This document shows, one piece after another, positions 30,766 through 40,537 of a DNA stretch of 64,000 bases. The notes below the pieces were generated by a model that saw only the letters and a program-made list of their open reading frames with translations, searched no databases and had not been told where the DNA came from. Origin of the DNA: Paraburkholderia xenovorans LB400 (GTDB taxonomy: Bacteria > Pseudomonadota > Gammaproteobacteria > Burkholderiales > Burkholderiaceae). The stretch spans positions 1,674,001-1,738,000 of the forward strand of contig NC_007951.1 of the NCBI RefSeq assembly GCF_000013645.1, read 5' to 3'. Each line of letters opens with the position of its first letter. Within the stretch, counting starts at the first letter, position 1. Position numbers and translations under genes: made by a program.

Positions 30766-32223
30766 TCACATCGTCTCCATTTCCTGCATCTGCCCCAGGC
30801 CGAAAAAACGCCCTAACTCCCTCGCCAGTTCATTCAACACGCTCATTTCTTTCTGTGAGATGCGGCGTGGCTCCTGACTATGCGACCAGTCGCCGTATAA
30901 AAGCGCCACGGTCGTGTCGGTTTCGTCGACCACCGGCAGCAGCACGAAGGCGCGGGCGTCGTCGAAAGAGCGGCGGAACCAGTCGGGTAGCCGCGCGACC
31001 ATCTTCGGATCGCGCGCGTTCTCGATGAAGATGCCCACCGAGTTCGCAATCGCCAGATGAAACACGTCGGGCTCGAAGGCGGTGTTGAAGGTCAGCCTGG
31101 GCAAGGCCGCGTCGATCTTCGGTCCGAGTCCGAGGCGCGCCTTGAAGGTGCCGTTGCTGTGCTTGACGAACACCACCGTGCGCGCAAAGCCGAGACCGGC
31201 CAGCAGGGTTTCGGCGGCCATTGCCAGCGCCGGCGCGAGCGGGCTGCCCTCGGGCAGGCCGCGCAGATCCTTGACCCCCACCGCGATGCGCGCCTCGGGG
31301 TTGAGCGCTTCGCGCGCGATCGCGTCCGCGTTGGCGCGCAACTCGACGATTTCGCGCATCACGCCGTCGCCGCCTTCCTCGCGGGCGAGCGCGACACTCA
31401 TATCGAGCAGCACGTCCGCGTCGGTGTTCAGCGCGCCGCTATATTCCTGCGCCAGCCCGGCGATGCGTTCCTCGCGCTCCCAGTCCGGCATGTTCTGCTG
31501 GGTGAGCACGTCGGCCACGGCTGTCGAGTAGTTGGTGATGGCGCGCAGCCACTGCACCTGGCGCGGCTGCGTGACGTCCTGCGGGTCGAATTCGCCCATG
31601 CCGGAGCGGATCATGTCGGGCAGGCGCCAGCGCACGGCGGCTTCGGCGCCGATTTCGTCGAACGTCACGCCGAGCACCAGCACGCAGGCATCGGCTTCGA
31701 GCGTGCCGCTCTCGATGTGACGGCGAATCTGATCCCATTCGGCGTCGAGATAGAACACCACCAGCAGCTTGCCGATCTGCCGCATCAGTGTGCAGACCAC
31801 GGCTTCCTCGCCGGCGCGCAGATCGCCGCGCTCGGTCAGCTTGCGGGCGACGCAGCCCGACAGCAGCGTGCGGTTCAGTTCGAGTTTCGCGTCGATGCGG
31901 CGCGGCGCGCTGGCGTGAAAGTGATCGACGATCTTCAGGCCGACCACGAGATGGCCGACCGCGTCCATGCCGAGCACCATCAACGCGCGCGAGACGGTCG
32001 TGATGTTGCCGCCGAACGCCATGTACATGGCCGAATTGGCGAGACGCAGCACCTTTTGCGTGAGGGCGAAGTCGGACAACACCACTTGCACGAGGCCGGT
32101 GAAGTCGAGGTCGTCATTGTTCATCGCCGCCATCGTGGAGCGCAGCGACTGCGACAGCATGGGGAAATCGCCGCGCTCGCTCATTCGCGTCCAGAGCCGG
32201 TCGAGCACTGCCGCCTTTACCAT
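30766..32223 (-). CDS. HDOD domain protein with C-terminal GAF-like domain
   Basis: A 485-residue cytoplasmic protein starting MVKAAVLDRLWTRM at 32223; the earlier in-frame start at 32283 has no ribosome-binding site. Residues about 15-220 form an HDOD domain (FALTQKVLRLANSAMYMAFGG, SRALMVLGMDAVGHLVV). A linker follows, and residues about 330-480 have a GAF-like pattern (FARTVVFVKHSNGTFKARLGLG, FVLLPVVDETDTTVALLYGDW). HDOD proteins lack the HD metal residues and act through protein contacts in signalling. Its place among EAL and GGDEF proteins suggests a common c-di-GMP circuit. Confidence 0.85.
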   Translation of the reverse strand: MVKAAVLDRLWTRMSERGDFPMLSQSLRSTMAAMNNDDLDFTGLVQVVLSDFALTQKVLRLANSAMYMAFGGNITTVSRALMVLGMDAVGHLVVGLKIVDHFHASAPRRIDAKLELNRTLLSGCVARKLTERGDLRAGEEAVVCTLMRQIGKLLVVFYLDAEWDQIRRHIESGTLEADACVLVLGVTFDEIGAEAAVRWRLPDMIRSGMGEFDPQDVTQPRQVQWLRAITNYSTAVADVLTQQNMPDWEREERIAGLAQEYSGALNTDADVLLDMSVALAREEGGDGVMREIVELRANADAIAREALNPEARIAVGVKDLRGLPEGSPLAPALAMAAETLLAGLGFARTVVFVKHSNGTFKARLGLGPKIDAALPRLTFNTAFEPDVFHLAIANSVGIFIENARDPKMVARLPDWFRRSFDDARAFVLLPVVDETDTTVALLYGDWSHSQEPRRISQKEMSVLNELARELGRFFGLGQMQEMETM

Positions 32224-32314
32224 GTGAGTCCCGCAAAAGCCATACGTGTTCCAATGAATGCCGCGCCGGCCTTGAGCCGGCATGTTCCGGTACGTGAGCG
32301 CTTTGCCTGCATCG

Positions 32315-34129
32315 CTATGCGGTGTGCAGATGAAGCGTGCGCGCTTTGAACCGCTCGGCGAGTTCGTCGGAGGGCAGCGCCTTGCAGACGAGCCACCCCT
32401 GGATGTGGTCGCATCCCATCTCGGTGAGGAGGGTTCGCTGAGCTTCCGTTTCGACGCCCTCGGCCACCAGTTCGAGATCGAGTGTCTGGGCGAGACCCAC
32501 GACCGCGCTAACGATTGCCTGATCGTTTCGCGAGGTTAGCAGATTCTCGACAAAACTCCTGTCGATCTTCAGCTTGGCGAGCGGAAAGCGTTGCAGGTAA
32601 GCCAGGCTCGAATAGCCGGTGCCGAAGTCGTCGACGGCGAAGCGGATGCCCATCGCCGTCAGGTCTTCGAGCAGCACCTTGGCATGCGCCGGGTCGTGCA
32701 TCAGCAGGCTTTCGGTGATCTCGAACACGAGGCGGCGCGGATCGATGCCGGTCAGCTCGATCGCTTCGCGCACGGCGTCCTTGAAGCGCGGATCGCGGAA
32801 CTGCTGCGGCGACACGTTCACGGCCACGTACTGCAGGCAGATGCCTTTGGCGTCCCACTGGATCAACTGCATGCAGGCCACCTTCAAGACCCAGTTGCCG
32901 AGGAAGTTGATCAGGCCGATCGATTCCGCGAGCGGGATGAACATGGACGGCGGCACCAGCCCGTGCACCGGGTGCAACCAGCGGATCAACGCTTCCACGC
33001 CGACCACGCCGTGCGTGCGGCTGCTCGTGATCGGCTGGAAGTGCAGCGAGAACTCGCCGTTGCGCACGCCGTCGTAGAGGTCGGCCTCCAGCTTCAGGCG
33101 CTCGGCGTCGGCGGGGTTGTCGTCGGGGACGTAGAAGGCGAGCGTGTTGCCGCCGGCCGCCTTGGCTTGCAGCAGCGCGTGGTCCGCCCAGCGCAGCAGG
33201 TGGGTGTCGTGAGCGGCGGTGTCGTTGGCGTGGCGCACGTCCGGGTAGAGCGCAATGCCGATGCTCGCCGACAGGTGCACCTGCTGGCCGTTGAATACAT
33301 ACGGCTGCTGGATCGCGGTGAGCAGGCGCCGCGCCAGGGTCTCGGCGGCGGCCGCCGCGTCGGTGCGGCTCGCGGCGGGCTTCACCAGGATCGCGAACTC
33401 GTCGCTCGCCACGCGCGCCACGGTCTCGCCCGGGCTCGTCATATTCAGTATGCGGCGCGAGGTGTCGCGCAGCATTTCGTCGCCGGCGTCGTAGCCGAGC
33501 GCGCGGTTCACGCGCTGATAGTCGTCGAGGTCGAGCAGCAGCAGCGCGGCCGGCGTGCCGTGCGCGTCGGCCTGCTGCTGGGCGTCGAGCAGCGCCGGAA
33601 TCAGCGCCGACTGATTGGCCAGATTGGTCAGGCGGTCCAGATGCAGCGCCTGGGTCAGGCGTTCCTCGGTGGCGCGCCAGGCCGACACGTCGAAGCCGGC
33701 GATCGCATAGCCGTCGGCGCCGTCGTGGCTGCTGCGCACCACGCGCAGTTCGACGGTGATCGGGTAAGTGAGCGACTTGATGAGACCGAGCGTGGCCTTC
33801 TCGACATTGCCGGAGGCGGCGGCACGGGTGAGCAGCGCGTCGAGGCGCGGCACATCGGCCGGCGCCACGAGGTCGTGCAGCGTGATGGTTTCGAGATACT
33901 CGCGGTGATAACCAATGAAGCGCAGGCTGGCATCGGACACATAGAGGAAGTGCAGTTCGTCGTCGACGTGCGCCAGCAGGTCGACGGCGCCGACCACCTG
34001 TTCCAGTTGCGCAGCGCGGCCGGCAGCCGTCTGCGGTTTGCCGTGCTCGCGCCGGCCGAGCGCACGAAGCCGATCGATGACCGTGCGCAAGGAGCCCCGG
34101 CGGGGCGCGGTGATCCTGTTCGCTTCCAT
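32315..34129 (-). CDS. PAS-GGDEF-EAL protein, probable c-di-GMP phosphodiesterase
   Basis: A 604-residue protein with a PAS domain (about 40-160, FLYVSDASLRFIGYHREYLE), a GGDEF domain (about 170-335) and an EAL domain (about 350-600). The GGDEF signature is replaced by ASDEF (RVASDEFAIL), so cyclase activity is probably lost. The EAL domain keeps the catalytic set: GVEALIRW, AVNVSPQQ, FEITES, VDDFGTGYSSL, LKIDRSFV and AEGVET. The protein most likely degrades c-di-GMP under control of the PAS signal, with the GGDEF part possibly a GTP-binding regulator. There is no membrane segment. It is divergent from the second EAL-HDOD gene. Confidence 0.92.
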   Translation of the reverse strand: MEANRITAPRRGSLRTVIDRLRALGRREHGKPQTAAGRAAQLEQVVGAVDLLAHVDDELHFLYVSDASLRFIGYHREYLETITLHDLVAPADVPRLDALLTRAAASGNVEKATLGLIKSLTYPITVELRVVRSSHDGADGYAIAGFDVSAWRATEERLTQALHLDRLTNLANQSALIPALLDAQQQADAHGTPAALLLLDLDDYQRVNRALGYDAGDEMLRDTSRRILNMTSPGETVARVASDEFAILVKPAASRTDAAAAAETLARRLLTAIQQPYVFNGQQVHLSASIGIALYPDVRHANDTAAHDTHLLRWADHALLQAKAAGGNTLAFYVPDDNPADAERLKLEADLYDGVRNGEFSLHFQPITSSRTHGVVGVEALIRWLHPVHGLVPPSMFIPLAESIGLINFLGNWVLKVACMQLIQWDAKGICLQYVAVNVSPQQFRDPRFKDAVREAIELTGIDPRRLVFEITESLLMHDPAHAKVLLEDLTAMGIRFAVDDFGTGYSSLAYLQRFPLAKLKIDRSFVENLLTSRNDQAIVSAVVGLAQTLDLELVAEGVETEAQRTLLTEMGCDHIQGWLVCKALPSDELAERFKARTLHLHTA

Positions 34130-34422
34130 GTTTATCGCTGGGAACCTGTATTCGTCTGCAGGCGAGGCGGCTGTTTTCCGCCGTGTCGGGCGGTCGAGAG
34201 GGTATCAGGCCGCCCTATCAGAACGAGATAACGGCCGGTGCCGGGAAATCTTTAGCGCGTGCCGCAAAAAACACCCGGTAAGGAAAAGCTTGCGTGGCAT
34301 TGCGCTCGCCGGAGGCCGATTCGGCTAAAGTGCGGCTATCCGACGTCCGTTAATACGGGAAACCTGTTGTGCAGCGCCGGCCATGACGCCGCCGCTGCGT
34401 AGCTTTCCGAACACTTGCACCG

Positions 34423-35766
34423 ATGCTCATGTCTGAACGCCATCAAGCCAGGGCCACTGCCCGGCACAGCGAGGTGCTCGACTCGACTGCCGAAGCCGCC
34501 GCGCCGCTGCCTTCCGCGCAGTTCGTCTATCTGGGCCGCCAGCCGATCCTCGATCGCGACGGTGCGCTCAATGCTTACGAATTGTTGTTCCGAGCCGGCG
34601 CGCATAACTACGCCGAAGTCACCGACGACGCCCAGGCCACGGCGCAGGTGGTGGCGCGCGCCATCGGCGGGATCGGTGTGCCGACGGTGCTGGGGCGGCA
34701 TCGCGGTTTCGTCAATATCGACCGGGCGCTGCTCTTTAACGACATCGTCCATCTGATGCCGCCCGGGCGCTTCGTGCTCGAAATTCTCGAGACCGTGGAA
34801 TTCGACGCGCCACTGTGCCGCCGTCTGGGCGAACTGCGCCGCGCCGGCTTTCAGGTGGCGCTCGACGACATCAGCGAACTGTCCGACGAGTTGGGCGCCG
34901 CGCTGCCGTACGCCGACATCGTCAAGATCGATTTCTTGCAGACCGACCGCGCCGTGCTCCCGAAGCTGGCGTCTGTCGTGCGCGGGCAGGGCAAGACGCT
35001 GATTGCCGAGAAGGTCGAGACACGCGAAGACTTCGCGCTCGCACGCGAGCTCGGCTTCGATCTGTTTCAGGGCTATTTTTTCGCGCGGCCCCAGGTGCTG
35101 GCCGCGCCGCGCAACCGCTCGCCGCGGCCGGGCCTGCTGCGTCTGCTCGCCTTGCTGTCGCGCGATGCCGGCATCGCCGAACTCGAAGCCGAACTCAAGC
35201 TGAACCCGAGCGTGGTGGTGCAACTGCTGCGCCTCGTCAATTCGAGCGCGTTCGGCCTGGGGCGCAATATTGCGTCGCTGCGCGAGGCGATCATCGCCAC
35301 CGGCACGCGGCAGATCGCGCGCTGGGCGCAACTGCTGCTTTACGCCGACAGCGGCGATCTGCCGCTGCGCGCCGATCCGCTGGTGCAGCTGGCGGGAACG
35401 CGCTCGCGCTTCATGGAACTGGCCGCCGCCTGGCTGCGACCCGCCGATGACGAATTCGCCGACGCCGCGTTCATGACCGGGATTTTTTCGCTGATCCACG
35501 TGGTGCTGGGCAGCTCGCCTGGCGCGGTGCTGGAGAAACTCGGCCTCGCGCTGCGGATTCGCGAAGCGATCGTCTCGCGGCGCGGCGAGCTGGGCACCTT
35601 GCTGCGCCTCGCCGAGGTGGCCGGCGAAGGGGGCGACGCGGCGTCGATCGCGCTCGGCCCCGATGCGCCGCCCGGCTTCGTGGCCTTCACGCCGGAAGTG
35701 CTGGCCCAGTTGAACCTGTCGGCCGCGGCCTGGTTCGGTGCGCATATCGGCGAAGTGGTTGTCTGA
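34423..35766 (+). CDS. Degenerate EAL-HDOD signalling protein (second copy)
   Basis: A 447-residue protein with the same architecture as the first copy. The N-terminal EAL-like domain (about 33-245) has YELLFRA in place of the EAL signature but keeps a more typical sheet (FVLEILETVEF, VALDDISEL, IVKIDFLQ, LIAEKVETRED). The HDOD domain spans about 255-430 ([46 protein letters not shown]). Shared segments show the two are paralogues, though diverged. The start has two nearby ATG codons (34423 and 34429) and no strong ribosome-binding site. It is probably a non-catalytic c-di-GMP or partner-binding switch. Confidence 0.85.
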   Translation: MLMSERHQARATARHSEVLDSTAEAAAPLPSAQFVYLGRQPILDRDGALNAYELLFRAGAHNYAEVTDDAQATAQVVARAIGGIGVPTVLGRHRGFVNIDRALLFNDIVHLMPPGRFVLEILETVEFDAPLCRRLGELRRAGFQVALDDISELSDELGAALPYADIVKIDFLQTDRAVLPKLASVVRGQGKTLIAEKVETREDFALARELGFDLFQGYFFARPQVLAAPRNRSPRPGLLRLLALLSRDAGIAELEAELKLNPSVVVQLLRLVNSSAFGLGRNIASLREAIIATGTRQIARWAQLLLYADSGDLPLRADPLVQLAGTRSRFMELAAAWLRPADDEFADAAFMTGIFSLIHVVLGSSPGAVLEKLGLALRIREAIVSRRGELGTLLRLAEVAGEGGDAASIALGPDAPPGFVAFTPEVLAQLNLSAAAWFGAHIGEVVV

Positions 35767-35892
35767 CGAACGGCCGGTCCTGCGGTATTTCTGCGGGTTG
35801 CCGTGAGTTGGCGGCGTGGGGCGGCGCAGGTTGGCCGAACCGTGTCCGCGGTGTCCGCGGCAGCGGCTTGCGCATCTTTCGGGCGGGTTCTT

Positions 35893-35975
35893 ACGTACCT
35901 CGTGAGTACGTGGTCCAATAGCGAAGTTGGCCCGCGTTCCCGTGAACGCAGCGGCCCTGGGTTCGTAGGACGAAC
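35893..35975 (+). promoter_or_regulatory. Three consecutive hairpins in the peroxiredoxin leader
   Basis: ACGTAC...GTACGT (35893-35911), GCGTTC...GAACGC (35934-35949) and GTTCGT...ACGAAC (35961-35975) lie in a row between the EAL-HDOD stop and the peroxiredoxin ribosome-binding site. They may be terminator, leader structure or operator sites. None is followed by a T-tract. Confidence 0.4.
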
Positions 35976-36006
35976 CGCATGCATGAACGCCTGGAGGAAC
36001 AGACAG

Positions 36007-36570
36007 ATGAAGAAGAAATTCATATCGGCGGTACTGGCCGGCGCCGTCTCGGTGGGATTCGCCATGCATTCGCTGACGGCCTCGGCGACCCTCAAGCCGG
36101 GCGACGCGGCGCCGGCGTTCACCGCGCAGGCTTCGCTGGGCGGCAAGACCTACACCTATTCACTCGCCGACGAGCTGAAGAAAGGACCGGTGGTGCTGTA
36201 CTTCTATCCGGCCGCCTTCACCAAGGGCTGCACGATCGAAGCCCACGAGTTCGCCGAAGCCGTGGACGAGTACAAGAAATATGGCGCGACGGTGATCGGC
36301 GTGTCGCACGACAACATCGACACGCTGACGAAGTTTTCGGTGAGCGAATGCCGTAGCAAGTTCCCGGTCGCGGCCGACGCCGACTCGAAGGTGATCGGCG
36401 AATATGACGCGGGCATGCCGATGCATGCGTCGATGGCCAATCGCGTGTCGTATGTGATCGCGCCGGACGGCAAGATCATCTATGAATACACGAGCCTGTC
36501 GCCGGAGAAGCATGTCGAGAACACGCTGAAGGCGGTGAAAGAATGGGCTGCGACGCACAAGCAGCCGTGA
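36007..36570 (+). CDS. Exported peroxiredoxin (BCP/PrxQ-like)
   Basis: A 187-residue thiol peroxidase with a signal peptide (MKKKFISAVLAGAVSVGFAM, cut near TASA), so it works in the periplasm. The start at 36007 is backed by GGAGG. The AhpC/TSA fold is clear: YFYPAAFTKGCTIEAHEF holds the peroxidatic Cys75 and VSECRSKFPV the probable resolving Cys115; GVSHDNIDTL and YVIAPDGKI are typical. It would reduce hydrogen peroxide or organic peroxides with a thioredoxin-like donor not encoded nearby. The exported form is less common than cytoplasmic BCP. Confidence 0.9.
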   Translation: MKKKFISAVLAGAVSVGFAMHSLTASATLKPGDAAPAFTAQASLGGKTYTYSLADELKKGPVVLYFYPAAFTKGCTIEAHEFAEAVDEYKKYGATVIGVSHDNIDTLTKFSVSECRSKFPVAADADSKVIGEYDAGMPMHASMANRVSYVIAPDGKIIYEYTSLSPEKHVENTLKAVKEWAATHKQP

Positions 36571-36668
36571 GAACGGCAACCGGCGTCCGCGCATTTCACG
36601 CAATGGTTTCTTGCGGGCAGGGCGAACATTGCTCGTGCTAGGCTGGGATTTTTGACCGTGAGTTTGCG

Positions 36669-37133
36669 ATGCCGATTCTCGTTGCGTTGATTGCGCTGGC
36701 CGCGCTGGTGTATGGCGCGGTGCGGGCGTTCCATGCGTTGCAGGCCGCGTTCGGACTGGGCGTTGCGGTTGGCGCTGCCGTGCTGGTCCTGGCATTGCTG
36801 ATGGCCGCGCTGGCGTATTGGTGGCGCCGCCGCAAGGAGGTGGCGCCGAATATCCGCGACGGCGACTGGACTCACGAACTCCAGGGCAGTTGGGGATGGG
36901 TCCGGCTCGCTGCGGCCAGGCGCCTGTGCGAAATCCAGGTTGGCGTGGAGCAGGGCGCTTATATCTTTGCCGATCTGCTTGACGCCGAGGCGCAAGGCCG
37001 CGAGGCACAGGCGCAGGTCGCGCTGAAGGTCAAGGACGCGACGCGTGAGGTGTGGGTGCTGCCCATGTCGAGCGAGCGGCAGGCCAGGCAATGGCAGCGG
37101 ATTTTTCAGCTTGCCATGCAGCAGAAGCTTTGA
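36669..37133 (+). CDS. Small membrane-anchored protein of unknown function
   Basis: A 154-residue protein. Two N-terminal hydrophobic helices (about residues 2-20 and 27-50) are followed by a basic stop-transfer patch WWRRRKE and a cytoplasmic tail of about 95 residues with no motif I recognise. The tail (GDWTHELQGSWGWVRLAAAR... VWVLPMSSERQARQWQRIF) looks like an alpha/beta domain. Codon use is normal for the region. It lies between the peroxiredoxin and the convergent mdtC gene, and may share a transcript with the peroxiredoxin 98 bases upstream. Confidence 0.65.
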   Translation: MPILVALIALAALVYGAVRAFHALQAAFGLGVAVGAAVLVLALLMAALAYWWRRRKEVAPNIRDGDWTHELQGSWGWVRLAAARRLCEIQVGVEQGAYIFADLLDAEAQGREAQAQVALKVKDATREVWVLPMSSERQARQWQRIFQLAMQQKL

Positions 37134-37222
37134 AGAACGGCAATGTGGCTATCCGTTAGGCAAAGGCCGCGGTTTGCCCGACTGCGCACACGCGTCATTT
37201 ACGGATAACGCGGTGCGCAGCA

Positions 37223-40200
37223 TCAGGAAGGAGCAATCCCCGTGCGCCGTGTCCTGCGCGATTCCCACCTCACGCGGATCCGGTCCATGTAGAGATATAC
37301 CACCGGCGTCGTATAGAGCGTGAGCATCTGGCTGACGATCAGGCCGCCGACAATCGCGATCCCGAGCGGCGCGCGAAGCTCGGCGCCTTCGCCGCGCCCG
37401 AACGCGAGCGGCAACGCGCCGAGCAGCGCGGCACAGGTGGTCATCATGATCGGCCGGAAACGCAGCAGACACGCCTGAAAAATCGCGTCGCGCGAAGACA
37501 GTCCGTGCCGCGAGGCTTCGATCGCGAAGTCCACCATCATGATCGCGTTCTTCTTCACGATGCCGATCAGCAGAATCACGCCGATCAGCGCGATGATGCT
37601 GAACTCAGTCTTGAAGAGCAGCAGCGCCAGCAGCGCTCCCACGCCCGCTGAAGGCAGCGTGGACAGAATCGTCAGCGGATGGATGTAGCTCTCGTACAGC
37701 ATGCCGAGCACGATATACACGGCGGCCAGCGCGGCCAGAATCAGGATCGGCTGATCGGACATGGACTGCTGGAACGCCTGCGCCGTGCCCTGGAAGCTGC
37801 CGTGGATGGTGCCCGGCATGCCGATCTGCGCCATCGTGTCGTAGATTGCCTGGGTTGCGGTGGAAAGCGACACGCCCGGCGGCAGGTTGAACGAAATCGT
37901 CGAGGCCACGAACTGGCTCTGGTGGTTCACGGAGAGCGGCGTGCTGCCCGGCCCGAAGCTCGCGATCGCCGACAGCGGCACCATCGTTTCCTTCGCGGTC
38001 GACACCGCCGCGCCCGACGAAGCGCTTGACTTGCCGCTCGCCGCGATCGAGTTGATCGCCTGGTTGCGCGCGGAGTCGGCGGCGATGCTCGCCGCACTCG
38101 ATGCGGTCGTGCCCGCCGTGCCGCCCGTCGTCGCGCTGGTCGAGGTGGTGTTCGCCGCCGCCGTCACCGTGCCCGCCGGTGCATTGGTGGTCTGCGCGCC
38201 GCTCGCGCTGCCGCCCGAGGTGCTGATATAGATCTGCTTGAGCATATCCGGGCTCTGCCAGTACTTCGGCGCGACTTCCATCACGACGTGATACTGGTTC
38301 AGCGGGTTGTAGATCGTCGATACCTGGCGCTGGCCGAACGCGTCGTACAAGGTGTTGTCGATCTGCGCCGGCTTGATGCCGAGGCGCGCGGCGGTGGCGC
38401 GGTCGATCGTCACCATCGCTTCGAGGCCGCCTTGCTGCTGGTCGGAGTTCACGTCGGCGAGTTCGGGGCGCGCCTGCAGCGCCTCGGTGAGCTTCGGCCC
38501 CCACAGGTACAGGTCGGGCGTGGAATCGGCGAGCAGCGTGAACTGGTACTGCGCGTTCGATTGCCGTCCGCCGACCCGAATATCCTGCACCGCCTGCAGG
38601 AAGGTCCGCGCGCCGGCCACGTCGCCGAGCGGCGCGCGCAGTTGCTGGATCACCTGATCGGCGGAAAGCTTGCGCTCGGATTTCGGTTTCAGCGTCACGA
38701 ACATGAAGCCGGAGTTGGTCTGCCGCCCGCCCGTGAAGCCGGCCACGCTATCCACCGCCGGATTCTTGCCGACAATCTCCATCATCTGCGCGAACTTGCC
38801 TTTCATGGCCTGGAACGAGGTGCTCTGATCGGCCTGAATGCCGCCGATCAGCCGCCCGGTGTCCTGCTGCGGAAAGAAACCCTTCGGCACGATGATGTAC
38901 AGCCAGACGTTCAGGCCGATGGTCAGCAGCAGGATCGTCACGATCAGGCGCGGATGCAGCAGCGCCCAGCCGAGCGTGCGTTCATAGCCGCGCTGCATCG
39001 ACGCGAAGCCGCGTTCCAGCCAGCGGCCGAACCGGCCTTCTTCCTTCTGCTCGTGCGGCTCGCGCAGGAGGCGCGAGCACATCATCGGCGTGAGCGTGAG
39101 GGAGACGATCAGCGACACGCCGATCGCGAGCGAAAGCGTCAGCGCGAATTCGCGGAACAGGCGCCCGACAATGCCGCCCATCAGCAGGATCGGCAGGAAC
39201 ACGGCGACCAGCGAAATACTGATCGACAGCACCGTAAAGCCGACTTCGCGCGCGCCGAGAAAGGCCGCCTTCATGCGCGGCACGCCGTTCTCGATATGCC
39301 GTGAGATGTTCTCCAGCACCACGATCGCGTCGTCCACCACGAAGCCGGTCGCGATGGTCAAGGCCATCAGCGAGAGGTTGTCGATCGAGAAGCCGAGCAT
39401 GTACATCGCGCCGAACGTGCCGATGATCGAGATCGGCACGGCCACGCTCGGAATCAGCGTGGCGCGCCAGTTGCGCAGGAACAGGAACACCACCATCACC
39501 ACCAGCGCCACCGCGATCACGAGGGTGCGCTCGGTGTCTTTCAGCGACGCGCGGATCGTGGTGGAGCGGTCGGCGGCCGGCGCGATCTCGACGTCCGCGG
39601 GCAGCGACGCGTGCAGTTGCGGCAGCATTGCCGTCACCCGGTCGATGGTGTCGATGATGTTCGCGCCCGGCTGGCGATACAGGATCACCAGCACCGAACG
39701 CTTGCCGTTGAAGAGCCCGAGGTTGCGCAGATCTTCGACCGAATCGACCACCTCCGCCACGTCCGAGAGCTTCACCGCCGCGCCGTTGCGATAGGCGATG
39801 ACCAGGTCCTTGTATTGCGACGCCTTGCTGGCCTGGTCGTTGGTGTAGATCTGCACGCGGTTCGGGCCGAATTCGATCGAGCCTTTCGGGCTGTTCGCGT
39901 TGGCGGCGGCGAGCGCCGCGCGCACGTCTTCGAGGCCAATACCGTAGTGCGAGAGCGCGTTCGGTTCCAGTTCGACGCGCACGGCGGGATTGGCCGAGCC
40001 GCTCACGTCCACTTCGCCGACGCCGTCCACCTGCGAGAGCGACTGTTGCAGCACGGTGGCCGCGGAGTCGTACAACTGGCCGGCGGTGAGCGTTTTCGAC
40101 GTGAGCGCGAGGATCAGGATCGGCGCGTCGGCCGGATTGACCTTGTGGTACGTCGGGTTGCTGCGCAGGCTCGCCGGCAGATCGGCGCGCGCCGCGTTGA

Positions 40201-40534
40201 TGGCGGCCTGCACGTCGCGCGCGGCGCCGTCGATGTCGCGGTTCAGGCCGAACTGCATGGTGATGCGCGTCGAGCCGACCGAGCTCATCGAGGTCATTTC
40301 GGTGACGTCGGCGATCGAGCCGAGATGCCGTTCGAGCGGACTGGCGACGCTGGTCGCCACGGTGTCCGGACTCGCGCCCGGCAACGTGGCCTGCACTGAA
40401 ATGGTCGGGAAATCGACCTGCGGCAGCGGCGCCACCGGCAGCTTCGTGAACGCGAAAATGCCGGCCAGCGCAATGCCGACCGCGAGCAGCGTGGTGGCGA
40501 CCGGACGGGAGATAAACGGACGCGACAGGTTCAT
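37223..40534 (-). CDS. mdtC: RND efflux permease, MdtC-like, with an Ala/Ser/Thr-rich insertion
   Basis: A 1,103-residue inner-membrane HAE1-family pump subunit (12 membrane helices, two large periplasmic loops) that exports drugs using the proton gradient as part of a heteromultimer with MdtB. Motifs: [19 protein letters not shown] N-terminus, [14 protein letters not shown] with transmembrane acidic residues, and the C-terminal [15 protein letters not shown]. Residues about 770-850 carry a low-complexity run (Ala, Ser, Thr, Gly) of roughly 65-70 residues, absent from the MdtB paralogue encoded next to it. This explains its excess over the usual 1,025. Last gene of the operon; three bases separate it from mdtB. 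Confidence 0.9.
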   Translation of the reverse strand: MNLSRPFISRPVATTLLAVGIALAGIFAFTKLPVAPLPQVDFPTISVQATLPGASPDTVATSVASPLERHLGSIADVTEMTSMSSVGSTRITMQFGLNRDIDGAARDVQAAINAARADLPASLRSNPTYHKVNPADAPILILALTSKTLTAGQLYDSAATVLQQSLSQVDGVGEVDVSGSANPAVRVELEPNALSHYGIGLEDVRAALAAANANSPKGSIEFGPNRVQIYTNDQASKASQYKDLVIAYRNGAAVKLSDVAEVVDSVEDLRNLGLFNGKRSVLVILYRQPGANIIDTIDRVTAMLPQLHASLPADVEIAPAADRSTTIRASLKDTERTLVIAVALVVMVVFLFLRNWRATLIPSVAVPISIIGTFGAMYMLGFSIDNLSLMALTIATGFVVDDAIVVLENISRHIENGVPRMKAAFLGAREVGFTVLSISISLVAVFLPILLMGGIVGRLFREFALTLSLAIGVSLIVSLTLTPMMCSRLLREPHEQKEEGRFGRWLERGFASMQRGYERTLGWALLHPRLIVTILLLTIGLNVWLYIIVPKGFFPQQDTGRLIGGIQADQSTSFQAMKGKFAQMMEIVGKNPAVDSVAGFTGGRQTNSGFMFVTLKPKSERKLSADQVIQQLRAPLGDVAGARTFLQAVQDIRVGGRQSNAQYQFTLLADSTPDLYLWGPKLTEALQARPELADVNSDQQQGGLEAMVTIDRATAARLGIKPAQIDNTLYDAFGQRQVSTIYNPLNQYHVVMEVAPKYWQSPDMLKQIYISTSGGSASGAQTTNAPAGTVTAAANTTSTSATTGGTAGTTASSAASIAADSARNQAINSIAASGKSSASSGAAVSTAKETMVPLSAIASFGPGSTPLSVNHQSQFVASTISFNLPPGVSLSTATQAIYDTMAQIGMPGTIHGSFQGTAQAFQQSMSDQPILILAALAAVYIVLGMLYESYIHPLTILSTLPSAGVGALLALLLFKTEFSIIALIGVILLIGIVKKNAIMMVDFAIEASRHGLSSRDAIFQACLLRFRPIMMTTCAALLGALPLAFGRGEGAELRAPLGIAIVGGLIVSQMLTLYTTPVVYLYMDRIRVRWESRRTRRTGIAPS

Positions 40535-40537
40535 CGC

